Assembly (NCBI RefSeq): GCF_020184175.1
Contig: NC_065531.1
Location: forward strand, 32,881,213-32,945,212
DNA length: 64,000 bases
Direction of reading: 5' to 3'
Source: Aphis gossypii
Taxonomy: Eukaryota > Arthropoda > Insecta > Hemiptera > Aphididae
Part shown: piece after piece, positions 26,704 through 39,436 of the stretch
Layout: each line of letters starts with the position of its first letter
Numbering within the stretch: the first letter of the stretch is position 1
Notes under the pieces: generated by a model
Databases searched by the model: none
What the model was told of the DNA's origin: nothing
What the model saw: the letters and a program-made list of their open reading frames with translations, nothing else
Made by a program: the position numbers and the translations under genes

Positions 26704-27629
26704 GATTGTTTGTGTAGAAGTAAAATCTAAATCGCATAACTACCTACCTTGTATTATTTTCTATAATGAACAAAATATATAAACAGGTAAGTATTTAATC
26801 AGAAATATTATATAATGCCTACTTCATGGTAATATATTAAACATACTAAAATATCATTATCAATAGACTCTTCGTATAATATTTACTTTGTAGCTAAATT
26901 ATGTATACAATGTTTTAGAGTAATTTCATAACATACCATAATAATAGTAATCGTTAAAGATTAACTAACTTAAAAAATCCTGCCATGTCAGACATGATTT
27001 ATTAACTGATAATTTTCAATATGTTTAAATATATAGGTATTATTCGCTGTTCACTTGTATTTCACACACAAACAAAATAATACAGTACATACATCAATAA
27101 TTGTAAATAATGCATTGATTGTTTAGTAGTAATGCTTCTTTGAAATTGATTGGTTATTTTTCAATTATAAGTATTTTCCAATTAATTGATAACATTAGTA
27201 TATTGAAATTAATTACGAAGTCGGTTATAGAACCCAGTTTTCGTACACTGATAATTTATTTATTAATAAGCAAGCTAATAAACTTTAGGCAAAATTTAGT
27301 TTCCAATTTTGTTCTTTTTCCTCTCTTCTGAATTATTTCCACTTTCAGATAATCATACTATGGTTGTATAAAGAACCAGTGGATTATTTAGAGATGGGAT
27401 GTGATGGATGGATAGACTACCATTCAATATTTTTATCATGCTTTGAATTTCAAGAAATTATCTATTAATACTTGGCATTTGGATATTTTTTAATATACAT
27501 AATCACTTGAGTCCATATTAGGTGAACGATCATATTCGAGTAAATTAGACTAAATGATATACACTACTGAGAATTGGACAACTAAAAACAAAACAATATT
27601 GTGGGTCTTTTACGTAGGAGGCCATTTCA

Positions 27630-27734
27630 CAGTGGATATATCGGTGGCCTTATATTTTACTCATATCATACGGCCTATCTTAATTTTATGTTGACAACAA
27701 AAATTAAAGTAATTATTCATATAATAAAATAAAT
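27630..27734. repeat. truncated stub of a fourth array unit
   Basis: About 105 bp match the start of the other units (CAGTGGATATATCGGTGGCC through the ATAATAAAATAAAT string), after which similarity stops abruptly. It is closest to the starts of units B and C. It marks the right-hand edge of the amplified array. Confidence 0.8.
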
Positions 27735-29084
27735 AGTAAACATTGTATTATGTAAGTACCTATTGAATGGGATAAATAAACATTTCTTTGTAGACGAATG
27801 AGCACGGTTGGGTTAACTATTAGCAAATACAAAGAAGTTCTGACAACCGTATAATATTAAAAATAGTAAGATTCACAATTTTACAAGCAAAGGGTGACCT
27901 GATATATATTTTTTACCTTATAGCAACTCTTACCTGTTTTCAGCAGGCATTTTTAAAAATTTTCTTCAAAAATATCGGTTGAAATAAATAAGTCTTGAAC
28001 AAACACATTGTTTGATATTTGGAAATATGTTTTTGAAATCGATTAGGTACAATACTATGCTCGAAATCTGTTATAATAATCCTAGGTTCAATATATCGGA
28101 TTAATTTATTTTATTTTTAAAGTAGCATTGTATAATAATAATATCTTGTATTTTATTTGGTAGAAACTAGAAAAGTATATAATTCCATCTAAAAATTAAT
28201 ATTTAAATTTTTCCATCAGTTTCATATTTTCTTCAGAAAAAAATATAAATAAACAATCTTCAAGTTCTTCAACTTGATAACTGACAAATATTAAAAATGT
28301 GGGTCCAGTTTTAGTATTAGTGCATAGATCTCAGGAATTTCAAGTTCTATTAAGGAAAGATTTTGAGGGACGTTCTGTTTTTTTAACGAGTTATAAATAG
28401 TAAATTATGTTTTAAAAGTGGAATATCGAAAATATTTCCAACTACAACTGGCATAATTTGAAAGATTGCAATAATTTGTTGAGGAATATTAATTATCACT
28501 ATATGGTGGTTTTTTTTTAAATTTTTTATAATATCTTAATACATCATGTTATCTAAAATCAATAGCCCATGTCCAATCAATTAAATTATCCGATGTTTGT
28601 ATCCTGACATAAAAATTATATGCTAATGCTAACGTGTTGTAATTTCACAATAATTTCAGATTTGCAGTAAATCACAAATATATTACGTTTTAAAAACATC
28701 AAATTGCATAAAACTTTGTTCAAGGCTATCATCAATCTTTACAACTATATAGAGACTATAGGCTATAAGAAGATATAAATCTTACCTCATATCTATGTAA
28801 ATAAGTGCAAAATGGAGCTTAGTTAGATTTGAAACATGTAATTAATAAAAATGTTGGAAATATTTAGTAAGGAACTAAGAACTATACTTGGATTTCGCTA
28901 ACATTTATTGTATAAAATAGTTACTTAGTCTTTAGAACAAACCAAGTAAATCAATATAGCATAAACTCTTTTACTCTATAATTTTAATATTATGGTACAA
29001 TTAAAAGTAATTAAATAAATGTATGAAATACTTCTAGGCAAGGATGTTCATTATATTGAATTTCGAATTTACCATACTAATAAA
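27735..29084. other. intergenic, no gene seen
   Basis: AT-rich sequence to the right of the array edge. Frames are short and broken and I see no inverted or direct repeat of note. Confidence 0.5.
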
Positions 29085-29263
29085 CATGGGCGCCCATTGG
29101 GAGGGGCAAAATAGGGCACTTCCCACCCCTGGACAAAAAATATTTAAAACTTGTATAGCTCAATCAATATTACCATAATATTATTATTATCTTTATTACC
29201 TTACATTTGAGAATTTTTTTATTTTGACCCCCCCCCCTAAAATATTACTTATGGGCGCCCATG
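29085..29263. mobile_element. 179-bp hAT-like MITE
   Basis: The ends are CATGGGCGCCCAT and its inverse, so each end carries the self-complementary 12-mer ATGGGCGCCCAT. A perfect 8-bp direct repeat CTAATAAA flanks it (29077-29084 and 29264-29271). The interior has a G-rich stretch on the left and a C run (about 29227-29237) on the right. The TIR plus 8-bp duplication points to hAT. It has no coding capacity. Confidence 0.75.
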
Positions 29264-29271
29264 CTAATAAA

Positions 29272-32200
29272 TAATTACTAACTACTAAACCATCTACTGT
29301 GATATCATATTGGAGTATTAGTAAACTGTAAACTTAATATAAATAAAAGTAAGTACCTCTTCTAATAACTTCCTACATACAACTATAATATAAGCCTATT
29401 TTTTTCTTACGTATAAAGAAAAATATATTTAAATAAACGTACAAATACTCTATGTTTGAATTAAATAGTAAGTCATATTTTTTCTGAATAATAAACAAAT
29501 ATATTAAAAATAGTATTTCAATATTTAATTGTCAATTTATATTGACAATAAATGCAATTATTTATAATATACCGTACATTTTAGATCATTTTAATAGCTA
29601 TATTGCTCATAAATACAGAATATATTATGTACTATATCATTAGATGTACATAGAAAATACAAAATAATATTTAATAACTTATAAAATGTTTAAGTATTTA
29701 ATTAAAACATTAAGTTATATTGATAAAAAATTATAAAAATTAAATTTAAAGTTATATATTTTTAATTTTTTTGTTTATTAGTTTTTAATTTTAAGAGCAT
29801 GAGGATTCGTTTTTTACTCAAGCAAATGTAGTAAATAATATTTTCTGTATATTTAACTGTGTAGATGTAAACCGATCGTTTTCCTTAACGCGACAATGCG
29901 ACGCATTAAAATTGGCTGTGGACCAAGATATATTATTGGAGTGATTTGGAAATTTTAAACATCGAACATACTGAAACCGAATGCCATATAATATACTCGT
30001 ATATATAAAATACTTCTCATCTATAAAAAATACAGAATACATTTTACAGTTCAAACTTTCAAAGAACCTTCATTTTCAATTAAATTTTTGAGTAATTAAC
30101 TTTTTTGGTCCCATTATATTATTTTACAACCTATTACTATGAACAATCTATGTTAAACATGCTAGCTAACTTCATGTACTTTCAACGTAAATAACTACAA
30201 GTTTAAAATTTAAATTCATATCATCAACCGATGATTAATATAAATTAGTCGCAACCATAATAGGAACATACATTCAAAATAAAAATGTAGAATCTTAACA
30301 AGTGTAAAATTTTAGTAGGTAGTGAAAATATATTCTATAATTCTATATAGTATACAGGAATAAATTAATGAAATAGAAAATATTTATTTAACAAACAAAA
30401 ATAAAATTTTTTTATCAAGAAACATAATCAAGATCATCATTCACCAGGACACAATGGTTTTTATTTAGGTAATATTAGGAGTTGGTAATATTTATAACAA
30501 ATACGTTTTCTATTATTATAATAATATGATAACAATTTACAATATTTGTAATTAATAATTATTAACACGCAAGTATGTACATAAAAAAATACGATACACC
30601 CATTCAAGTCCCGATCGAGGCAATCGCTTTAATGACTTACCACTCACTATTTCATTATGCATACTTCTCAGAAAATTATTGATTATTATATAAATTCATA
30701 GGTACACATAATACAATTTCAATTAACAACCGCGGCCTACAAAAATTATTTACCCTCATTTTGTTTTTTATAAATGTTGATATTATTATAATAACTAGTA
30801 TTAGGTACGTTCACTGCAATTATCATAAAAAAATACCTAATATACAGGATCAATATAGCAATAATAATCATATTTTTATTTTTAATAAAACTCCATTATT
30901 ATTTTAGTTATTTAATTTTTGCTACATCACAGTTTTAGGAAAAATACAAGGTTATAATAAACTAAATATACCTATCTAATGCTAGAACCTAGAACAAAAA
31001 TGAAGACAGTTTTTTTTGTGTGTTTATGATAGCTGATAAGTGAAACTGCAATATCAAATGACTACTTTTTTATTATAAATAATTAATATAAGATAGATAA
31101 TATTATAATATGTTTTTATATAATACGCGTATAAGTGGTTGGAAGAATTTTTTCATGTGCTTTCCAAACAAAATATAATTACAGCATTTTTAAATGGAAA
31201 AAAAATACAAGTAAGATATATTCGTGGCTATTTTTAAAAATAATCAACTAATGTCAGCAAGTACGAGTTATCGTGGTTTATTAAACACAACTGATAATAA
31301 TATCATTAGATTTCTTATGAGACTTGGCATATGACATCAGCTGCAAAAAATTGTGCAATGGTTTGCTAACATACCTAATTATGTGTCTATGCTGCATAGA
31401 TACATACATAGTTTACTTATCTGTATAAATTAAATAAATAAAAAAGACTGAACAAGCAGTGACTCTAAATTCTGTGTCCAAGTGTTGGTATACTATAAGT
31501 GCATCACATTTTTTTAGTTGTTGATGATGTTTTGGTACCATGGGCTTGTATTAGATAATGGCTTATTCTAAACTGCAAGAAAATAATTTTTGGTATATCT
31601 ATAAAATTTGGTATAATGTGTAACATATACAAGAGTGTATACAATAAACGACATTATTTAATTCAGTGCATAATTTTGATGATGAGTTTATTTATGAAAT
31701 TTATAATTTTGCAGCATGACTTGGGACGAATATCGATGACGCTGTGAAAAATATACTAACAAATACGTGTACCCAGAAAAAATATAAAGGTTACTGCTTT
31801 TATTTCAACAAATACACAAAAATGATTGTTCAAAGTCCAATGAGACAATTATAACCATTTAACTTACCATATAATATGGTAATATTATGTACTAAATAAT
31901 TGATAAATGAACTATTATAATTTTTAATATATATATTATGCTTATGTTAAGAATAATTTCCAAATTCAATAACTAGGTAAACTTGACATTACCTACACAG
32001 CTTTATAGCATTACCCTGTTGGTGGTTTATGTTAAACTTTTTTTGAAACATATGGGCTATGCGTCTAATAAGATAGAGTACTACAGAGCTACTACTCGGA
32101 TATAACTTTATATGATCTCGATCAATCAAGTATCGCATTCTTTTAAACACTAACAATACGTTTGTTATGCACGGGGCTTATTCAGTAATACTTAACATAA

Positions 32201-33479
32201 TTACTTGAAATTAACCTATTTACAGATTTAACCATATAAATCAATTCAAATCTTCTGTGGTAGTTTTATGATTTTTACTTAATAAAATAACAATAATATC
32301 AAACGTGAATTACAAACAGTAAATCAAGAAACACATATTATTTTAGACTGCATCATAAAGCTTAAAACTTAAACTAGCTACACAAATAATATTTAGAGTA
32401 AAAAAAACTAATAATTATCAGTAATCATAGTTATAAAATTATCTCGTTGTGCCTTGTGCTATAAATACATAGGTATCAATAACTAACACAAGTTCAAATT
32501 AAAAACAAAAACTTGACCTTTTTATATTATAACCCATATGTGTATATTATATTTATTAAACACCTAGATATATGATATTCATTATCATACTGTAAGTATC
32601 ATGTAATATTTATCCGAGTTCAAAACTTAAATCTAAAATAATAACATTAACCACTGTCAAGATGAAAAATAACGTAAAAATTATATTTCTCGGTATCTGT
32701 ATAGGTACATTGACTGGGGAAATTTAAAGTATTGCAGAGCGCAGTGCGGGCGGAGACCTATATTGTTTTACTATAATAGTACAACGCATGCTTGCCATTT
32801 TTCCGTTTAATATACACTTGAGGGTGGTAGGAAACCTTAAACACGCACCGCGTCTACCTATAGCTTTTACCCGAACACAGGTGGTGTATCGAACAAGTCG
32901 TTTTTCTATTTTCTCAGTGATTTTGACGAAATCGCGAAAGACAACAGCAATCGCATTGTAGAAACACCGAGCTTTTCCTTAAGAATATCTTATCGAACGC
33001 GATAGATTATAATATTATACGTAGTACAATATTATTATATTATTGTCAAAGCCGTGTATAATACAACTCTGAATTCACGTTTACCGTCGGTGAGCCACAT
33101 TAATAACAAATATGCTTCTCCGCGTATGCAACCCATATAGGTATATAAAAATATTAAATAGACGATATTATAAAATATATACAACTATAGTGTAAAAACA
33201 TACAACGATGGCTATACTGTTTGTCGGATAGAGATTGGATACCATATACTCGACTACCTATATAGTTTTCTCAAATCGACAATTAATAATTTTAAAATCG
33301 CGGTTCGTTGCGCATTCCGTTTATACCGTGCAACTGTATAATATGATATGACTAACGAAGGTACCGCGAAAGTCGTATTTCGGAATAATATTATCGCGCA
33401 TTATTAATAATCGTGTATAAGTAATAGAGAGAGAAAAAAAATAATAACGATGTCTATGTGTGTTTTCGGCAGATCCAAA
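29272..33479. other. intergenic, no gene seen
   Basis: AT-rich DNA with scattered short frames. GC content starts to rise after about 32,700 as the GC-rich island is approached. I found no convincing exon. Confidence 0.45.
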
Positions 33480-34440
33480 AGGAAATTTAAAAAAAAAAAT
33501 ATCGTCGCGACAAAAGGGTCGGCGGGCATCACTGCGTCCGCGAGATGCTGCCAAGAGCACGCACGCGAACGGGCCGCCGTCGTCGGATATTTGCCAAATG
33601 GCGCTCCGCACAACAACGTAAACGTATATATATGCGACGAATAATAATAGTAATAACAACGCGGCGACACGATAATATGGTGTGGCCGTGTGGCCGCGCC
33701 GCGCGGTTGGCCGCACTGGACCCATCGCGACGCGGCGGCGGCGGACGCGGTGACGGCGGCCGGATATGGCCGGACAGCCGCGGCGCGTGAGGCGTCGGAC
33801 GGGCGGGGCGGTGTGCGCGCGGGGCGAGGTGAGGACGGAGCGTGCGACGCGAACTCTAGCGTGACGACCGCGGAACCCCATCGATCCGGGGGGCTGAAGT
33901 GCCGCGTGGGTGGGTGCGCCTCGGCGGGTGGCGGGCGGCGGGCGGCGGCGTATCGCGTCCGCGCGGCGTTTCGCGGCGTTGGCGGCGCGGCGCCACCCGC
34001 ACGACACGACTGCGGCACGGCCTGGCCGCACACCGTAGCACACCACCGCGCACAGTGTGCGTTTCGCGTCGCCGCCCGTTACCCCGTGCAGTCCTCCGAC
34101 ACGACCGCGGCGGCCATGTCATACGGCGGCGACCGGCGTGGACGGACCGACAGCTGCTGCAGTCTGTGCTGCAGAGGTCTGACGTGAGAAGCGACCTCGG
34201 TGGACGAGAGCACCGTACCGCACACACACACACGCGCGGCCACGGCAACGGCGACCGCGGAGGCGGCGTCGGCGGCGGCGGCAGTAGTGGCAGCGGCGGC
34301 GGCGGCGGTGACGAAGACGACGACGACGGTGGCGGCGGCTGCAGCGGCACCGTCTGCAGTGGCAGTGGCAGTGGCCGACCGGCTGCTCGGCGCTCGGGCA
34401 CACGCACACCCGCGGAACAGGTAAATACCGCGGCCGTCCT
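33480..34440 (+). promoter_or_regulatory. CpG-rich island 1, candidate promoter / first exon
   Basis: About 1 kb of GC- and CpG-rich DNA in an otherwise strongly AT-rich region. At its right edge CGCGGAACAG is followed by GTAAAT (donor GT at 34421-34422), a good splice-donor context on the plus strand. Several overlapping frames are open here on both strands, but they are made of Arg/Ala/Pro/Thr runs typical of GC-rich DNA, so I do not call a protein. It is most likely a transcription start region with a non-coding first exon, possibly for the plus-strand SLC17 gene 19 kb downstream or for an unseen transcript. Confidence 0.5.
34221..34350. repeat. low-complexity GC-rich tracts (CA and GGC/GAC triplets)
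   Basis: A CA dinucleotide run at 34221-34234 is followed by imperfect GGC triplet runs from about 34256 to 34305 and GAC triplets at about 34313-34329, all inside the GC-rich island. On the plus strand they would read as poly-Ala, poly-Gly or poly-Thr depending on frame. Confidence 0.7.
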
Positions 34441-37400
34441 CCGACCGCGGCCCGTACTACGCGTAATGTTATTGCGTATTATTAAATGCGTTTTATCGTG
34501 TATTATATTTCATACAAAAATATGTGTAGAATGTGTAAAATATATGAGGTACACTCACTCGTACCTGCCACCTTCCACCCGACCGGTCTCCTCGGCGGGA
34601 GGTTTGGTATATTTTATTTTATTCTGGAAAACACGAAAGTCTTCCCGGATTCCATAGTGTTTGTCACGACTGTAAGTCGTCGAGTACGACTATTGTGACG
34701 ACGCGCGTTATTATATATAGATTAATCAATACAAATGGTGAAATTACGATGACGATAATAATATTTTAGATACTGTATGTGATCTCGTATTTTGTATAAA
34801 ATCTTTAAGGTTTTTATGATCTTAAACGCGTGCAATATGCGTCTGATATCCGTCGACTATATGATATATGCGCTTATACGTGTCCGAAACACGTGTCGTG
34901 GAAAATACGACTGTCGTTGACCCACCCCCGTAAGACATACGACCCCTCTGTGGCTTTGTCGACGCGGCGTAAGTATCGAATTCAGAGCGTATACGATTTC
35001 GACTCGTCGTCACTCTGTTCGGTAATATATATTGTTTTATAGCATATGGTCAATGTCCGCGGTGCCCGTCCACACGTCATAATATACTATTATAAATACG
35101 TATTACAATACGATGACCTAAATCCCCGTGACCTTTAGAAAGTGAAAAACGATTTCGCGTCTGGGGAACCGACAGAATCGCTGATGTGATCTGGTGAGCT
35201 CAAGAGGAAGACAAGGAGCTGACAACCCTGCTCTCTCGGGTGAACTGTACTTTCCCGCTGTTCAATAAAGTTTTGTTACAATACACCAATCTTTAAGACG
35301 AGAAACGCTATAAAAACCTATAACCTATATCGGCACACTTGTGTGACACGACCATTATGATCCGTCTATGGCGTTTCACTGTGTTCGATTCACTTACATG
35401 GCGACTATATGTACAAGAGTATTATTATGTATTTCTCTTAGATCCACTGTTGTATAAACTCCCAACCGTTGTGTTGAACGTACGCTCCGCGAAAACTTTT
35501 AAGTTATAAGTACTAGAAAAAGTATTATCGCTTTTACTAATAGTAATAGTATTTTTACTGAAAACGCCGAGAGAAAGGGGAGTTAAAAAAAGCAAAAAAC
35601 GTTTCTTTCGACTTTCAGTCACCTCAATATAATAATACATCGATTGTATACCAAATACATGTTTTAATGTTATACTTTGTACAAGTTTTTTTTGTGAATT
35701 TCTTTGCTAGAAAATCTTAATAACAACGAGACACATCAACTATTTTAAGCAGAACTATTTATAAGATATACTTTCTGTTTTCTGTAACTTAAATTTTGAT
35801 AATTTAATGACTTAAGTTATCTTCAAAATATACAAGGAAATTGGAAAATCAACTTGTTTAAAGTATAATTATTTATTTATATCCATATATATATTTTAAA
35901 GTTTAAACTATGAAATGAGTATAATCTTAGTTTGTAGTTAGAGTTATTTGCTTTTAATAAAATTTTTATTTTTTAAAAATTTGGAATTCAGTAATTATAC
36001 TGATCGTGATAAATACACTATAAAAGAATAATTATTTGTCATTAGTATAAATTGTTTAAAACTAATTAAAAATTGTGATTACTTCTCAGTGTTTTATAAT
36101 ATATTTTTAAATTGGTCAATTAGGGTAGAAATTATGAACTATCATTATTTATAATTATATAATATTATATTATTATAATTATTAATTTTATCATTATTAC
36201 TTTTTGTGACGTTTATATGGTTTTTAATTCAAAGAATATTTATTCTTATAAATATAATTATTAAAAAATATTAAATTGATATATAATATTATAAAATTAT
36301 AAACCATACTACACGTTGTCTATATAGATATATTCTACCATATGCGTTAAATACAAATTTTTAGACATAGGGGATAAGGTTTTTCTGGTTTTATTAAAAT
36401 CGACAACGAGTGGTAGGTACTTACATTACTTCCACAGTTCTCTTTCTATTATTTCCTCGAAAACTACTCGTTCAACCCCCTCTTTATAAAACGTGTTATG
36501 CCACACTACACCATCCGTGTTTAATTATTGAAAGAAAAGACGCATAATTGTAAAATCGATAGCTCACTCTCTCCGCTCGGAATCCGAAATATTTTATATT
36601 TAATAATATATATAATTTATTCTAATTCGCGCACATTATAAAATTACCTAAAAAGTAAATATGCATATATTTTGATAAATTTAAAATTTTTAACTATTTT
36701 AATTTATATCAATTTCAGTAACACGAAACTATGGCTCATGTAATGTTTCTTTATGTTAAATACTTAAATACATCCAGGTCAGTACAATCGTAGCTGACTA
36801 AAGGTGACTAGACTTTAACAACTTTTTAATGCTATTGATTTATAGAAATAGCGTATTCGGACCTCATAATATATTAGTATTTAATAGATGACTTATTTTC
36901 ATAAATATTTATATGGTTTTCATAAATATTTGGCGATTAGTATTGACCGGACAAGAGTTTTCAAAACGTACGAGTATATAACAAAATATTATTTTAATCA
37001 AACACATCTTACACGTGATTGGTTTACAAGTTTGGGTACATAAATTACAGTGTTATACTTAATGTTAATAATATTTTAATTTGTCGAGTTAATACAAAAA
37101 TCCTATATAGGGTTCGTACAAAATATAACTTATTATTATTGTTATTATTAAAAAACAAGTGCGTATAGTTTCTCTAAAAATATATTATTAGTTATAGCTA
37201 TTAAACAATTTATAGACGTACAGTTTAATCAACGGGTCAATTATCTTAATTTTGTCATCGATGGATGATTGCATTTAATAATACAGGCTATATTAACTAT
37301 TAAAAGTTATTGTAATTAATTTGTTACTAATCATATGTAGAAATATATTTGCTATGTGCTAAAAGGATATTTCAATTAAACTTCATAAAGGAATGTTCAA

Positions 37401-38994
37401 CAACTTATTTTATTACAGGCTATAAAGTGTATAGTAATTAATTACTGTGCCTATGATTGAAATTATTAGTATCAATATATTTAAAATAAATTTTTAATAT
37501 CAGTGTATATATCAATATACCACAGTAGTGTATACTTTGTTTTTGAATTTGAGATCACAATGGCGTCCCTAATGGGTAGACCTAACAGGCCCGGCTTACC
37601 CGGTTTTTTAAAGGCATGACCCATTTAGCTCAAAATCAACCTTTCCCGTTTAGATCAAAGCCATTTTAGTCGTTTTAAAATTAAGTTGGCAATGGGGTTT
37701 TTAAATAATATAATATATTTTTATTTTTAATAACATTTTTGTAAAAAGTCATCACAAAAAACAAACTGTTATTTTTTTAAATTTCTACAACTACTTTTTA
37801 CAAACTTATACCTAATAGTTTCGCTATATCTATATAAAATGATACGTTTTTTGTTGTATTCTTGTCTTTCCTTCATTTTTTTTTTTGTGTTTTGTTTTTA
37901 GTGGACAATAATACAATTATTGGTAATTTTTTTATAAGTTATTACTGTGATAATGTTTAAATGGATATGTATTTTTTAAATCTTTTGCGATGTATTTTTA
38001 TAAAAAGGTTAATAAAAATAAAGATATATTATATTATTTAAAAACCATTACTAACTTAATTTTAAAATGACTAAAATTTGTTCAAAATGGCTAGGTATCT
38101 GAACGAAACGGATCCCGTCCTTTTTTAAACCTTTACCTAGTAGTTATTTTTATTACGTCATAATTACAATTTTATATTATTAATTTTATACTTATAATAC
38201 GATACGAACTATGTATCGTAATAAAATCAATTGTAATTCTACTTTTGACACTCGTCACCAACATAAATAATTGCCAGAAAATAATCGAATTTAATACCTA
38301 GTTTAGTAATAGTGCCAACAACTAATTATGTGTAACGGTTGACAAGTGAGATGTGAGTGACCGAGAAGTTTGTTATACATTTGTTTTGACTTTATTGTGC
38401 TTTTGTTTTTTAATAAGCAATTTGCATATTTATCGTTTGTTTTATTTAATTCATAATAATATATGACAAGTAAACTAAATTAAAACAAAATTACTGTAGG
38501 ATTTAGAAAATCTGTTACTACCATACCGTATAAAATGTATCCACCTGGTGACCGTCTGTCTTACTATGATATTATTTCTTATTGAACATTAAAACATATT
38601 GTAAATCATACATTTATTGTATGCAATTACTTATAGGCTATAGCACAGTTAATAATTATTATTTCATAAGTACACGCGAATAAAAACAAAAAAAAATATA
38701 CAATTTCATTAACATCATTAAATAACACGCATTTTATCAGTTTTAACGATAAGTTAGATTATAAAAATGTAATACCAAAATTAAAATATTACGGGAAATG
38801 ACTCATTATAATCAATTTTCAGCTATATTTTAAAATAAGTTAATGACGTTTGTAAAATAGGTACGTACATGAAATTGCATAAAATATATATTGACAATTC
38901 GAAAACATACTAACATGATTGTACAATAAAATAAAATGCAATTACAAAATTATAACACTTTTTCTGTATTTAGATCCACGTGGATACACTAGAG
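34441..38994. other. intergenic or long intron, no exon established
   Basis: Moderately GC-rich to about 35,300, then AT-rich. A donor-like GTAAGTAT follows CGACGCGGC near 34970. At about 37,550-38,150 a tract with TAATGGGTAGACC and GGCCCGGCTTACCCGG may be a degraded transposon, but I could not find its ends. Confidence 0.4.
35160..35290 (+). mobile_element. possible LTR-retrotransposon fragment (solo LTR)
   Basis: This is a short GC-balanced stretch containing GCTCTCTCGGGTGAACTGTA and then TTCAATAAAGTTTTGTTACA. The layout, with a polyadenylation-like AATAAA shortly before a T-rich end, resembles the R/U5 part of insect gypsy-type LTRs. No TG...CA ends or target duplication could be fixed. 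Confidence 0.22.
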
Positions 38995-39428
38995 CAGTGG
39001 TTTTAAACCTGTGCGTCCCAGGGGCGTCTTCGGTTATTATCAAGGGAACTACGTTCGCAGTAGAAACTAAAAATAAAGTTGTAATATATTTTTCACATGA
39101 ATATCACATTCCATTATAAGTTTTGATCTGTGAAAAGCAAGTTTTTGTTATCTTTTTTTCGCCCTATACATATGCGCGTGCGTGTGTGTGAGACAAATCG
39201 GCCGACGATAATTATAAATAAAGGCCATTTATGTTTTTTTGCGATTTAGAGTAATGAAAATAAGAGTAATTATATGTTTATGACGTTATTAAATAAAGGT
39301 AGATTAAATGATGTTGATTTATTTATTTTAATTTTTATTATGATCGTTATCCAATATCCATATAGGAGACGTATATTTGATTTCAAAATAAAAAGGAGCC
39401 GTAGACATAAAAAGTTTGAAAACCACTA
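38995..39428. mobile_element. 434-bp hAT-like MITE
   Basis: The left end CAGTGGTTTTAAACCTG and the reverse complement of the right end TAGTGGTTTTCAAACTTTTT follow the well-known hAT terminal pattern (YAGTGGTTTTCAAACYT). The flanking 8-mers CACTAGAG (38987-38994) and CAATAGAC (39429-39436) match at 6 of 8 positions, as expected for an old target duplication. The interior is non-coding. Confidence 0.68.
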
Positions 39429-39436
39429 CAATAGAC

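Larger units (their letters stand above)
14752..27629. repeat. tandem array unit C (enlarged)
   Basis: This is the third unit, 12.9 kb long instead of 6.7-8.0 kb. The extra length comes from an 852-bp hAT-like insertion (15180-16031), an inserted repeat of about 0.85 kb (19861-20714) that was later copied, the 2.55-kb tandem duplication of exons 5-8, and further unit-specific DNA at about 23490-23930 and 25190-25720. Confidence 0.85.

Noticed and set aside
33321..34657. Several overlapping frames of 165-252 codons on both strands in the GC-rich island
   Set aside because: They are rich in Arg, Ala, Pro, Gly and Thr runs, overlap each other on opposite strands and arise because GC-rich DNA has few stop codons. 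No domain is recognisable.
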